DNA of 64,000 nt from Ancistrus triradiatus (lineage: Eukaryota; Chordata; Actinopteri; Siluriformes; Loricariidae): the NCBI GenBank assembly GCA_025084515.1, contig JAJAGP010001498.1:1-64000 (forward strand), given 5' to 3'. The translations under genes and the position numbers were made by a program. The notes beneath the pieces are model-generated. The model did no database searches. It saw only the letters and a list, made by a program, of their open reading frames with translations, and was not told where the DNA came from. Shown here one piece after another: positions 11,786-23,631 of the stretch (its first letter is position 1; each line of letters starts with the position of its first letter).

Positions 11786-12335
11786 CAGTTCCAGTCAAAA
11801 GTTTGGAAACACCTTGGACTCATTCAATGTTTTTTCTTTATTTTTACTATTTTCTACATTTAATATTGAAGACATCAAAACTATGAAGGAATACGTATGG
11901 AATTATGTAGTAAACCAAAAATTGTTAAGCGAACTACATTATCTTTATACATTAGATTTTTTAGACTAGCCACCTTTTGTTTTGATGACAGCTTAGCACA
12001 CTCTTGGCATTCTCTCAATCAGCTTTACAAGGGAATCACCTAGAAAGGGTATCTAATAACAGGTGGGCATTTTCAAGAGTTAATTTGAGGACTTTCATGC
12101 CTTCTTAACGTATTTGCAACCATCAACTTTGTTAGGCAGAGGTCTGGTTGAAACACAGAATCTAAAGTATAAAAGTTATTCTGGTTTGTTTAACACTTTT
12201 CTTTTTACTACATGATTAGATATGTGTTCCTTCATAGTTTTGATGTCTTCAATATTAATCTACAATGTAGAAAACATTAAAGAATAAGGAAAAACACTGG
12301 TTGAGAAGGTATGTCCAAACTTTTGACTGGTACTG
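11786..12335. mobile_element. 550-bp nonautonomous Tc1-like MITE
   Basis: The inverted ends CAGTTCCAGTCAAAAGTTTG (11786) and AACTTTTGACTGGTACTG (12318-12335) are flanked by TA on both sides. Inner arms also match (AATATTGAAGACATCAAAAC inverted near 12237-12256). No transposase codons were seen. Confidence 0.85.
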
Positions 12336-12465
12336 TATGGGATATGGTAGTGTACCGGTATTGACTAAATAGGCAAAATACTGCAGAGTTTCCCATAAAA
12401 CTTCATTTCATTTGTTGGTGCATTCATGCACCAGAAGAAACAGGAAATATCTCAGGTTCATACTG

Positions 12466-12536
12466 TCTGCGATGAAATGAAAGTCAAAGTAAATGGAAAA
12501 GAAACTGTGGTTCCAACTTTTTCTGATTTGGGATTG
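12466..12536 (+). repeat. right end of a long-TIR Tc1-like element
   Basis: GAAATGAAAGTCAAAGTAAA and TTTTTCTGATTTGGGGAT match the right end of the element at 7226-8064. The rest of this copy is not recognisable. Confidence 0.6.
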
Positions 12537-12574
12537 TATTTACTTTTGTATTTACGACACAAGCAGGTATTTAA

Positions 12575-12812
12575 GAAGCGACCAGGGAACTGCAAAGTGT
12601 GAGAGGATCCCACATGACAGTCGGTCACCCCTAATAGTGATACGAGGAACACTAACAACTCAGCGATATGTGCAGGACATCCTGCAGCCACGTGTTACCT
12701 CTCACCGACACACAGCAGGGGTTTCCAAGGAAAGTCTCCGCCAGATTACAACATTTCCTTGGCCTGCCCTGTCGCCAGATTTATCGCCAATCGAACATTT
12801 ATGGGACCAGCT
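12575..12812 (+). pseudogene. Tc1/mariner transposase C-terminal remnant (separate family)
   Basis: Codons for SPLIVIRGTLTTQRYVQDIL, then FPWPALSPDLSPIEHLWDQL. The latter is the classic segment before and around the catalytic Glu (SPDLxPIEhLWD). The N-terminus and middle are missing and the two pieces abut after a deletion. Confidence 0.75.
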
Positions 12813-13374
12813 GTCAGTGAGTGTATGTGTAGGTGTATGTGGTGGTACTAATTCCCCCCTTGGGTATAAATAAAGTTATCCCATTCTATCCTAATAGCTC
12901 TTGGAGGTTCTTGATCATACAGTTCAGCTTTCGGCTTTATTGTGTTATCAATGGCATCACCTTTCCTGTGAACTTTCTAGCACTGGACAGAGCCAAAACG
13001 GAGTCTGTTAGCAACACGATTCATTTGGATATCGTAAAGAATGGCAAATGACTTTGTCTTACTCTGAACACTACTGCTTCAACCTGAGCTGATTACTAAT
13101 GCATTTGAAGTTGAAGTTGTGAATGAAGTGCAAATGAAAGAGCTCTAATAAGCTGTAATAACTCACCCCAGAAATCTGAAACAATGATCAAAAGTGCTAT
13201 GAAGGACAGTGTTAAATTGTTATGGTTCTATTGTCATCAATGTTTTATTGCTGTTATGCCTTGCAGCAGCTTTCAGGAATAATAATGTGCTTCAGTGTTG
13301 CATAGTAAAAGCAGCTCCAGCAGTGCTGAAAGAAATAACACTTTTAAAACTAACTAACTTTATCCTGGTTTGGG

Positions 13375-13500
13375 GCGGGGGCTAGGGTTCCAGCATCTGT
13401 CCCGAAGAACACTAAACGAAGGCGTAAACGTGCCCTGGGTGGGAGATTAGTCCATCATAAGGCAGACAGGGATCACTGCTGCAGCACTGGGGGATGATCA
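13375..13500 (+). repeat. SINE/LINE tail fragment
   Basis: CCAGCATCTGTCCCGAAGAACACTAA and GCCCTGGGTGGGAGATTAGTCCATC resemble the fish repeat tail 'accctggatgggacgccagtccatc'. It is diverged and is a single fragment. Confidence 0.4.
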
Positions 13501-13617
13501 CTTTGACTGGCCTCCTCTCCCTCTGACACAGGCAGTCCTGCCGCTATGTGATGCCCAAATATTTTATTATTTTGAATTAAAATGGTAACAACTCAAAGAT
13601 CAATCATGTTCCAGAGT

Positions 13618-14905
13618 AGAGCGTAAAAGCTAATGCTAAGAGTATACAGTAATACAGGAAGAGCCTAAAGGCTAATGCTAAGAGTATACAGTAATACAGG
13701 AAGGAAGAGGCTAAAGGCTAATGCTAGAGTACACAGTAATACAGGAAGGAAGAGGCTAAAGGCTAATGCTAGAGTACACAGTAATGCAGAAAGGAAAAGG
13801 CTAAAAGCTAATACTAAGGGTTCACACTAATACAGGAAGGAAGAGGCTAAAGGCTAACACTGAGTTCACAGTAATACAAGAAGAAAAAAGCTAAAATCTA
13901 ATGCTAAGAGTACACATAATACAGGAGGAAAAATGATAAATACTAATGCTAACAGTACACAGTACTACAGGAAGAGCCTAAAGGCTAATGCTAAGAGTAT
14001 ACAGTAATACAGGAAGGAAGAGGCTAAAGGCTAATGCTAGAGTACACAGTAATACAAGAAGAAAAAAGCTAAAGGCTAACGCTGAGTACACAGTAATACA
14101 AGAAGAAAAAGGCTACAGGCTAATGCTATGAGTACACATAATACAGGAGAAAAAGGATAAATACTAATGCTAACAGTACACAGTACTACAGGAAGAAAGA
14201 GCCTAAAGGCTAAAGCTAAGGGTACACAATAATACAGGAAGGAAGAGGCTAAAGGCTAAGTACTCAGTAATACAAGAAGAAAAAGGCTAAAGGCTAATGC
14301 TAAGAGTACACATAATACAGGAGGAAAAGGATAAATACTAATGCTAACAGTACACAGTAATACAGGAAGGAAGATGCTAAAGGCTAATGCCTTTAGTTTC
14401 GTTCTTAGATTTATCATCTACGCCGCCCAAGGAGGTTGGGTCCCTTTTTGAGTCTTGGTCCTCCCAAGGTTTCTTCCTATAACACTCAGGGAGTTTTCCC
14501 TTTCCACTGTCGCCCTAGGCTTGCTCAATTTGGGATTGGACGCAGATATTAGGAGATAATTTAAAATTGTAAAGTTGCTTTGAGACAATGCTGCATTGTA
14601 AAAAGCGCTAAAGAAATAGATCTGACTTGACTTGACTTAATGTTAAGAGTACACAGTAATACATGAAGGAAAAGGCTAATTCTAACAGCACACATAATAC
14701 AGGAGAAAAAGACCAAAGACTAATGCTAAGAGTACACAATAATACAGAAAGGAAGAGGCTAAAGGCTAATGCTAAAAGTACACAATAATAAAGGAAGGAA
14801 CAGGCTAAAGATTAATGCTAAGAGTACACAGTAATACAGGAAGAAAGAAGCTAAAGGCTAAGGCTAATGCTAACCTTTCACATGATAACACATGAATGAA
14901 GAGGC
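13618..14905. repeat. 45-bp minisatellite, about 23 units, interrupted
   Basis: The unit is roughly GGCTAAAGGCTAATGCTAGA + GTACACAGTAATACAGG + AAGGAAGA, with single-base and small indel variants. A dispersed repeat (14395-14640, minus) interrupts the array. Some blocks of several units recur, for example the segment from 13662 again near 13974, which suggests higher-order duplication. Confidence 0.9.
14395..14640 (-). repeat. CAAGTCAAGT-type repeat inserted in the minisatellite
   Basis: Read on minus, it starts AAGTCAAGTCAAGTCAGATC and ends at the GACCCAACCTCCTTGGGCGG block. It matches 16697-16925. The flanking bases AATGC and AATGT could be a short target duplication. Confidence 0.75.
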
Positions 14906-15700
14906 TAACCACCAACAGTACCCACAAAAACCAGGAAGGAGACTGAATGCTAACTCTTACAGTACACAGGATAAAGCAGATGAAATGTAATCAACACAGC
15001 ATTACAGAAAGTTGACAATAACCAGCAAGGACTGAGGGCCAGTTTCCTTTAACAGGCCAAGACACAAACAGAGATATAACCTAGAGAGTGCCCTCTACAG
15101 GGCGCCTTTTTGAGCCGAGTTTTAACTTTGTACAGGACTATTTAAGTATCTTTAACTGCACACGTTAGCTCACACACATAATGCATGGTACAGGATAGCT
15201 GCTGCTAAATTTTATGCTTTTTTTGCTTGAGATTCTTTTTACTTTCCTCTCTAAATTACTTGTTGCAAACCTTAGCATCAGGCTAATTATTTATTTGTTA
15301 GCCTTGCATGGTTTCCTCCATGATTTCTCTCCACTGAAGTTGCCACGGCTTCGCCTCTGTGAGCTCTTACAGAAAGCTGAACCTGTTGACAGCTGTAAAT
15401 TGTCTTCACGCTCACTCGAGCCCATTTCTAGCTGTGGTCTTATTAGAACCCCCGCAGCAACTTACAGGCACCGACAGAGAAACCTGCGAAATGAAAGCTG
15501 AGTGGAAAGGCCAGTGTTTCTGAAGGACCTGTGACAGAGGCAGTGGACTTTTCAGTGTGTAACCACTTTCAGAGCTATAAATAATTGGCCCCTGCATTCT
15601 CTCTCTGTGTGACCGCACCGACAGGGATCATGTGAATGTTCTAACTCCAATAACACAACGCTGTCTGAATGGGAAAAAATGTGATTTGTGCTCATGACAC
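14906..15700. other. no gene recognised
   Basis: Decaying minisatellite at the left edge, then unique noncoding sequence. A 95-codon frame at 15214-15501 looks like chance (Leu-rich, no family). Confidence 0.4.
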
Positions 15701-15704
15701 TTCA

Positions 15705-15745
15705 TTTACATTTACAGAATTAAGCAGACGCCCTTATCCAGAGTG
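15705..15745 (-). repeat. SINE 3'-end fragment
   Basis: TTTACATTTACAGAATTAAG and GCAGACGCCCTTATCCAGAG form the conserved 3' end of the tRNA-derived SINE present in fuller form at 31744-31925 and 63808-64000. Confidence 0.65.
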
Positions 15746-15925
15746 CTTTGTGTTCCTCTTAGTAGATGTTACCTCATGTTAGTACAAATAAGCAACAGCC
15801 CAAGAACACAATCCAACTAAAATCATGTTAGGAGTGATGTAAAGCCACATCTTTAAATATTTTATTAAGTATATTAATGCAGTTTCGATCTTTACTTAAG
15901 TGCCGAGTGAAGAGGTGAGCCTTTA

Positions 15926-16082
15926 GGCCACTTATCATGCTGAAGTGGCCCAGATCTGATTTTTTCAGAGCTGTTTGGACACGCAAATCTGATATTCCCA
16001 AATCCGACCTGAGCCACTTTCATATGTGGCCCTAGATTGTGACACATATCCGATATGAGGCCACCGAGATCAGAATTCATGT
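15926..16082. repeat. hAT-like MITE fragment
   Basis: It contains GGCCCAGATCTGATTTTTT and ATATCCGATATGAGGCCACC, reminiscent of a common fish hAT MITE with 'cagatctgattt' arms. I see no clear target duplication. Confidence 0.35.
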
Positions 16083-16177
16083 GACGTTTTCATCATTCCA
16101 TCATAATTTGCCATAACTGCTGTATGAGGAGAAGAGAAAATGACAGAACATGACATGACAATGACAGAAGACCTAAA

Positions 16178-16362
16178 GACTGTGGTAGCCTAGTGGTTAA
16201 GGTACTGCACTATGGACCAGAAGGTCCAGGTTCAAATCCCACCTCTGCCAAACTGCCACTGTTCTGTCCTTGAGCAAGGACCTTAACCAACAATTGTTTG
16301 GATTGTAAAAATATATAAATTGTAAGTCGCTCTGGCTAAGATGACAAAAATATAAAATGTAA
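16178..16362 (+). mobile_element. tRNA-derived SINE, near complete
   Basis: A Pol III A box (TAGCCTAGTGG, 16186-16196) and B box (GGTTCAAATCC, 16229-16239) are correctly spaced, followed by the SINE body and the tail TGTAAGTCGCTCTGGCTAAG. Relatives lie at 26583, 31744, 46993, 54627 and 54839. Confidence 0.85.
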
Positions 16363-16696
16363 AGAAACAGTCAAACGTGGCCACAGGAGGGCGTGGCTGC
16401 AGCATCAGGAAGATAACTTTAAAGAAATCAAGGACGCAAACCAAATAAGTGGCCATGGCAGAATAATGTACCCTTTTTCACATGACCAAGTTAGATTAAT
16501 TGGTCTTTCTAAAGTGTTCCCGGTGGGAGTGTGTGTGCATGTGCTCAGCGATGGAGTGGTACCCTGTCCAGTTCCCATCTTGCACCCTACTAGCTAGGCC
16601 CTGGCCCTTGAATTGGATTAAATCACATTTATTTATATAGTGCTTCTTATAACTGATTACAAATATGTAGGCCCACAGTCCTATTTGAACAAGCCT

Positions 16697-16925
16697 AGGG
16701 TCAAGTCAAGTCAAGTCAGATTTATTTATATAGCGCTTTTTACAATGGAGCATTGTCTCAAAGCAACTTTACAAGTTTAGATCCTCTCCTAATAACTACG
16801 TCCAATCCCAAATTGAGCAAGCCTAGGGCGACAGTGGAAAGGAAAAAACTCCTAGTTCTAGGGAAGAAACCTTGGGAGGACCAAGACTCAAAACAGGGAC
16901 CCAACCTCCTTGGGCGGCGTAGATG
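16697..16925 (+). repeat. CAAGTCAAGTCAAGTCAGATT repeat
   Basis: Copy with TATAGCGCTTTTTACAATGG and CATTGTCTCAAAGCAACTTT, ending CCTTGGGCGGCGTAGATGAT. A fragment of a second copy is at 16617-16690, just upstream. Confidence 0.75.
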
Positions 16926-17100
16926 ATAAATCTAAGAGCGAACTACAGTCATGGAGTCAAAGTTCGAATAAAATGTGAAGTATGCACATCGGCATTAAGT
17001 GGCCCGGGTATGATGATAAATCTAAGAGCGAAACTAAATTCATGGAGTCATGCTCGAATAAAATGTGAATTATGCACAATGGAGCTCCATCAGATGAACA
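16921..17100. repeat. 90-bp tandem duplication
   Basis: GATGATAAATCTAAGAGCGA at about 16922 recurs at 17012, with GAATAAAATGTGAA..TATGCACA following in both. There are two units, about 85 percent alike by eye. Confidence 0.75.
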
Positions 17101-17334
17101 TCATGTGTGGGGCCGGGACTTGCTGGAACACAGCTCGGAGAGAAAACAGAAAATGTTATTAGTTATTGATTAAGAGCACAGTGTCTATTAACAATCACTG
17201 ATGCCATGTCAATCACTGATGCCAAGTGTAGCATGAGACCCCGGCAGCATTAGCTATAGCAGCATAGCTAGAAAGCTAGAAAGAGGAGAACTGGTAGGAA
17301 ACACAGCCAAGAGGGATCACATGAGACATTGGCA

Positions 17335-17405
17335 ACAGTGACAAGGAAAAACTCCCTAAATGTTATAAAGAAGAAACCTTGGGAGGACCAGAACTAAAAA
17401 AGATG
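17335..17405 (+). repeat. fragment of CAAGTCAAGT-type repeat
   Basis: ACAAGGAAAAACTCCCTAAA and GAAACCTTGGGAGGACCAGA match the internal part of the copy at 53083-53300. Confidence 0.6.
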
Positions 17406-17544
17406 TTATATGTAAGAATTCAACTAAGTTATCTAATTATTAATATAGATATATAGACTATACATAGCTAAATATTGAGAATGAAAGTTGGGAACCTCTG
17501 ATAAGTCACCATACTGATGCCCACATTATACACTCACTGATCAC

Positions 17545-17690
17545 ACTATTAGACACATCAGTGCTGCTGGAGTTTTTAACACCTCAGTGTTACTGCTGGA
17601 CTGAAAATAGGCCACCTGCCAAAAATGTCCAGCCACCAGCATCCTGTAGGCACCATCATCTCTGATGATGACTAACACAAACTGTGCAAC
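17545..17690 (-). repeat. fragment of foldback MITE family 1
   Basis: CAGTGCTGCTGGAGTTTTTA and CCAGCCACCAGCATCCTGTA match the arms of the element at 1-372. Confidence 0.65.
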
Positions 17691-17699
17691 AACAATGAT

Positions 17700-19890
17700 A
17701 TTAATAATGTAATATTTTGTACGTGATTCATTCATTTATTTATTAATTTTCTTAGTAAATGGTCTTTGCTTGTGTGGGTATTAATGATAGATATTGCAAG
17801 TGGAATCAGGAAATATTCTGTAATACCCACCTTAGAAAACACCTTATAAGTGAAAAATGCTTTTAATTCCGTCATGCTAAAGTTACACTGGCAACACTAG
17901 GTGGGAGATTTTCACACAACAGGAGTCTACAAAAAATTCAGGTGTACTTCTAGTTACCATTATTGTAATAAATAACAATTAGTACCTATGGGGTAAATAA
18001 CTAAAGACAAAAAATAAATTTAATCAGCAACAAAACTGCTAATCTGTTATTACAATAACACTGCAAAAGTAATTAATGGGAGTTGTTTAACAATGCAGCA
18101 GGTTTCTTACAGAGCTAATAGGAAACTGGCTATAATTTTTTCTCAGTTGTAGCTTCTTACCACAGCGAGTGCCATGTGCTTTCTGTCACGTGTCCCAGCT
18201 GGGTAGTGCCATGTAAACAGATGGAATAAGTAGTGCCAGGCTCTCAATTTGTCCTGCAGGTGATTACCACTAGCAGATGAATGTCACCTTTCAGTGTTTA
18301 ATCAACCTCTGTACAACAGCATCAAAAACAGACTCCAGCTGTGCAATCACTCAGCGTAAAGCCTTAGGGATACAAGAAGGTTCTGTACAAGAAACCTGAA
18401 AGGCAGACCGGGTGGGGGCGTAAAGTTAGGTGGCAAAAAAAAAAGGTGACTGCAGTGGTGACAATGGTGTTAACTGTAATTTGACTACAAGAAGAAAACA
18501 AAGGCTGTAGGAGCCAAGAAAGTGTCTGTGCAGAAATTAATGACTGGCTTGTAAATGTTGATGGCTGTACCAGGACGTACAGTAATGGCAGCACACTTAG
18601 GATATTGGTGTATATACGCACACAAAAACACACAACTCATTTGCATTCTCCGTGATAAATTAACAAGGCTTGGTGTTTATTCTGTCTTTCTCTCCTTCCT
18701 TGGATGCCTCAGGACCAATCTGTATGAGGTGACGGCAGCTAAATGGTATCTCCACATCTCATCAACCCTTCACTCAAGAGTGCTAATGCTATGCTCTTCT
18801 GTCCGCCAATGTACAATGATGAAAAGTGAATACGTTGTCATTTGGGAGCCCACTCTCCAAAATATACAGTCTAACCTCGTTATCTTGCCCTCGATTATCT
18901 CATCGACCTCATCTCCCCCCACCTGTAATGGCAGGACGGATTTCCTTTTATGCACTTTACCTAGAAAAGCCGCCAACCTCACCTCTGGCTCTTGCCAAAC
19001 TTAAAATGTGACAAACGTCCAGACAGTAATGAAATTCTACCTCGCTAAGCCTCCATGTTTCAGACCGTCAGTAGGGTGTAACGCCCCTGTCTGTTATCAG
19101 AGATGTTATATAAGGAGGAGAGTGCTCACTGGTTGAAATATGAATGAGGCTGTAGTACAGAAGCCCCGCCCTGTCATTAGAAAGAACCAATCGGCATATT
19201 AGTAAACATGTCAGAGAGGGGGGCGGCAAGTCGTGGCCCCTTTGTAGTGGCGGGTTGCACATGCGCAGTAGCAAGAATAACCTTAAAAATTCATATTTTT
19301 CTGTGCTATTTGAACCTAACAACGCAAATAAATTCTATCATTTTTGTCAGATTATATTATTTTAAACGTTAATTTCTCTTTCAGTTTCGGATATATAGGT
19401 CTCTCCCCATTCAAAGAGATTGGAGTCTGGTCTTGTATGGCTGGAAATAACTGCCCAGTGGTGTTACAAAGCTGAACAGACTTAGCTTATAATGACTTTG
19501 CTGTTATTCACTGCAGCTGGAACTTCATGCTCTACTGTACGCGTTACAGAAACAATCGTCACTCATGGACTATTTCTCAAATTTGTGTTTAATGAATAGA
19601 AACTGTAGAGGTACATGTTTATGTACATTGTGAATGCTGCTCAGTAAAAGATGTTATGTCAGCATCAGGTATGAATGTCACTTTATCTAGTTTTGTGTCA
19701 CTTAGTCGCCAAACTATAGCCATGAAGCTAACGTGGACGAGATAATGAGTTTAGACTGTATATGGAAAACAATGCAAGTGTACAGAAAATGTAACAAAAA
19801 CACAGAAGCGAGAAATTTTCCAAGGGAAATGAGAGATTTTCAAAAGACAGCACCAACTTGGGGTTACAAAGGGTTCAAATCTACAATTAG
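17700..19890. other. no gene recognised
   Basis: Long noncoding stretch. Overlapping frames near 18555-19011 are open on both strands and lack any recognisable motif. No splice-bounded exon convinced me. Confidence 0.4.
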
Positions 19891-20260
19891 TTGCCACCTT
19901 CATTCCAACAAACTAGTTGGAACACATGCCAGAGGAAACTTTTTAGGCGCTTTCGCACCAGCAGTACTTGTTCATAGTCTTTTGAACTGTGCCCCTTTCT
20001 CACGCATTCGCACCACAGAAACTGGGAACAATAGTAATTCTTAAAGTGCCATGTATAGGGACTTTTTTAGCTCATTCTTCAAAATAGTGCCCACTTTCTC
20101 AATGCAGAGGCACTCTGAGTGACTTAAGTATGCAGTGAATGATCCAGATGTAAGAGTATGGTCCAGAGGTAGTGACCCAATAGTGACTGGTCTGGACTCA
20201 AGTGTCCTGCTGAGAGCAACCTCCATTTTTAAATATAAAAATATGAAAAACAAACAAAGA
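19891..20260. repeat. hAT-like MITE fragments
   Basis: AGGCGCTTTCGCACCAGCAG and TTTCTCACGCATTCGCACCA, then CATGTATAGGGACTTTTTTA, resemble ends of two common fish MITEs placed back to back. Classification is from memory and uncertain. Confidence 0.3.
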
Positions 20261-20959
20261 CAAATGTATTGAAGCCCAGGCTTTACTGAGGCTCACACTG
20301 GAGATACAAACGATGCTAACAAACAAGGACTCGCCAGTGAAGCTAAGGCTAACAAGCACAGTGCAGACACAACAGACACAATACTCAGTGATACTGCATA
20401 CAAACAATCCTAATACTAAACAACATTCCTCACAATCACAGACTACACAGAAGACAGTACCACATGGTGCTATACAAACAATAAGCTAACATGCTAATGC
20501 TAACAGGAGAACTACACACATAAACTAAGAAGAGCTAACTAGAATATATACAAAGCTAACAAACCCCAGAACACTACTTATATAAAGATAAAGAGTCCAC
20601 CAACCAGACATGAAGAACAAGGAGCAGAGTAGGAGCCAAGAATCCACAAGACCAGACAAGCAAGTAAACAGGAAGAGAAGTTTTTATAGAGAGGGACAAG
20701 TGGCAACAGCTCCACCTGCTGTAGAAAGAGAAAAGAGTCAAAGGAGCATCCTACCAGATGAGGTTTCTCTCCAGCAGACCTCATAGTGACACCTACTGGA
20801 GTGCAAATGATGACCAAAGGAAAGCCCTGGAAGGAATGCAGTTCTTGGGGGAGCTCCAGGGTGTAGTTCCTCTCAAATTAGTACATACAACTGTTTGGTG
20901 CAAAAGTGGCTTTTTTTCCTCTGGCATGTGGAAAGCCATAAATGCAAATGCCTGAAGTC

Positions 20960-21500
20960 TGGCAATAATCAATCAACATGGGTTTGGTGTAAATGAAGGA
21001 TGGTTAAACAGAATGGCAAAGGATTGGTTGTCTTCTTTCAGTGGGATCTTGGAACAATTTTTAGAATACATGGCATCATTGGACTACAGAATGTACCAGG
21101 AAATTGTAGTGTATATCTGGCTGCCCCTGCCAAGAAACCTGAACAGTGAGCCAAGACATACATCCAAATCCAGACACAAATGATTCAAAAGGCTGTCTGA
21201 CATGGCCATCCTAGACCCCTGACCTACACCCAGATAACTTGTTGGGTTGGGATAAAGAAATTAGTTTACAACAGAAGGACTTGGACATGGAGGACCTAGA
21301 AAGACTGTGTATTGAGGATTGGTCTCACTGTGGGCAACCTACAATCCAGAAGCACACAATAGGTCTCTTAGACAAGTCTCAAAGAAACCAAATGTGATCT
21401 GAGGAGCTCTTATTCTTGATTTGATCTACCTGCAATAAAACACTTAAAATGACTTTGTAAAATGACTACAGAATTGTCATTTATCAGACCTTGAAGAACT
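20960..21500 (+). pseudogene. heavily decayed Tc1-like transposase remnant
   Basis: Scattered codons survive in shifting frames: LEYMASLDYRMYQEIVV, EPRHTSKS (the region of the second catalytic Asp, here lost), then DLERLCIEDWSH near 21288. Their order matches a Tc1 transposase C-terminal half. Many stops and frameshifts make this old. Confidence 0.55.
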
Positions 21501-21982
21501 TCCACATTTTAGAGCATATAAGTGAGAGTCCTGACCTCAATCTGATTATAATGCCATGCAACAATCCTCAGCAGGCCAGTCAAGCGAGACATCTCAAAAA
21601 TCTATCATTTTGTATAGAGAGGGGTCATGATACTAGTCAACCATTATGAAGATCTGATCAGAAGCCACTGTTATTTAGGGCAAGTAGAGTAAAAGCACTA
21701 CCAACCTTTTACAACATATTAGGCGTTCCTGTACTCCATGGTGTACTTAAGCCTGGCAATAAATGTTTCTGGAAGTAATTATGATTAATTACTGAACATG
21801 AATTTACTGATGATTATACTATTATGACTTAGATTAGGAGCACAGTTTGGTTTCCCTGCTCAGACAAGCCTATTTACTCATCTGTTAATTATTAAATCTA
21901 GTCGGTTTTGCTGATCGCAGACGACATGCTGCCATACAACAATAGTTACATTAACATAGCAACATGCCATCAATTAGAACTG

Positions 21983-22478
21983 CAGTATTGTGCAAAAGTC
22001 TTAGGCCACCATGAGATTTGTTGTTTTTAGCAATTCTATAATGACCATATTGTCAAATATTGGACCAAAAATGTAAAACCTGGATTTGTCACTCCATAAT
22101 CCTCTTTTCCACTGATCTTCATTCCAGTCTTTGTGAGCTTTAAAATATCTTAGCCTTTTCACCATGTTCCTCTTCCAAAAAAGGTTCTACTACCCTTCCA
22201 ATAAGACCGCTCCTGATCAAGCTATCAGGATCCTGCTATTGCTCAAGTGCATGATGAGGTCACACTAACTACATACTTGCCACTGTAGCCTATAGAAGCT
22301 GATTGTTCTTGTTTTTTTGGGGGGGGTTAGTGTTTGAATACGTCATATACATTTAGTGTATTGTTTTGTTGTATTCTAATAAAGAAACTGAGAAATAATG
22401 GTATATGGTCATTATACTATTGTTAAAATAATGTTATATATAAATTAATGGTGGCCTAAGACTTTTGCACAGTAGTGT
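21983..22478. mobile_element. nonautonomous Tc1-like element, family H
   Basis: The inverted ends TATTGTGCAAAAGTCTTAGG and CCTAAGACTTTTGCACAGTA enclose about 490 bp. Read on minus, the interior keeps codons like DWNEDQWKRG (Tc1 transposase). Four other copies of this family are in the window. Confidence 0.8.
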
Positions 22479-22499
22479 AGTTCAAACTCGAACGCAGTT

Positions 22500-22665
22500 G
22501 GACAGTGTCAGCTCAGTGGTTAAAGCTCTGGACTGCTAATTGGAAGGTGAGTTACAATCTGGGCACCACCAAGCTGCCATTGTAGTTCCCTTGAGCAAGG
22601 AGCTTAATCTGCAACTGCTCAGCTCAGTGTCATAGCTCTGGATAAGAGGGCTGGAATTTTAGAAT
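22500..22665 (+). repeat. diverged SINE relative
   Basis: TCAGCTCAGTGGTTAAAGCT (A-box like) and CCTTGAGCAAGGAGCTTAAT match the layout of the tRNA-derived SINEs, with many substitutions. Confidence 0.5.
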
Positions 22666-23631
22666 TATTAACTGCCCTCTTTTCTACATTGTAGTCTAAA
22701 TGCCTGACAGTATAAAAAAATTGTACAAAATTACTACTACTGTCCATGTGATTTACTCTGGGTTATTGATGAATTGATGATGAGTAAGTGAATGAGTGAA
22801 TGACGGAATGAGTAAACAGTGCGAGAGCAGTCAAAATAACCAATTCTGGTAGCAAGTATCTCCTGACCCCACAGCTATTTATCGTATTGTCTAGTGTTCC
22901 ACGATTAAAGAACAAGTGGTTTTACCATCCACGCAGCCGTGCACAAACCAATGAAGCGCTTAATATCTCTCTCCGACCCATCTGTTTGTCTCTCCGTCTC
23001 CATCACACACATGCATACACATACAAATCTCTTTATCTTTAGTCAGAAGGGCAAAAAGCAGAACGCAGAGCAGGAGTTTCTCATTTCCTCACTATCATCA
23101 AGGTCACCCCCGAGATGATGTTCTCCATAAATGCAGACAGCGTAAGCAAAGAAGAAAGATGAGTAACCAGTGGATGAGTAAACAGTGCATCATGAGCATA
23201 TTAGTGCAGAAAGTGAGGCACAAACCACCGCACTGATCACACGGGGACGTGCAGCTACATACAATACTGTGCAAAAGTCTTAGGCCACCATTACATTTGT
23301 TGTTTTAGCAATGTGGTAAACATATATAACATATATAACATATTGGTCAACAAATACACCCAAAAGTGATCTTCATTCCAATCTTTGTGAGCTTTAGCAT
23401 CTTAACCTTTTCACCCTGTTCCCCTTCCGAAAAAGTGGTTTCTTGGCTGCTACCCTTCCAAAAAGACCACTCCTGATCAAGCTTCTTCAGACTGTAGAAG
23501 GATCAACTTGCCCACACTAAATACTTGCCACTGTAGCCTATAGAAGCTGTTTGTCTGATTTTTTTTTGTATACACCATATACATTTCTTGTATTTCCTGG
23601 TTGCATTCTAATTGCATTCTAACAAATAATG

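Noticed and set aside
16186..16240. Functional tRNA gene
   Set aside because: A and B boxes are present, but no cloverleaf with anticodon stem is convincing, and the sequence is shared by many SINE copies.
18555..19011. 149-codon frame as a host gene
   Set aside because: Low-complexity mixed composition, overlapping open frames on both strands, no exon boundaries and no family.
20578..20955. Short frames on both strands near 20.7 kb
   Set aside because: Chance frames in noncoding DNA. The plus one runs up to the decayed Tc1 remnant without sharing its reading frame.
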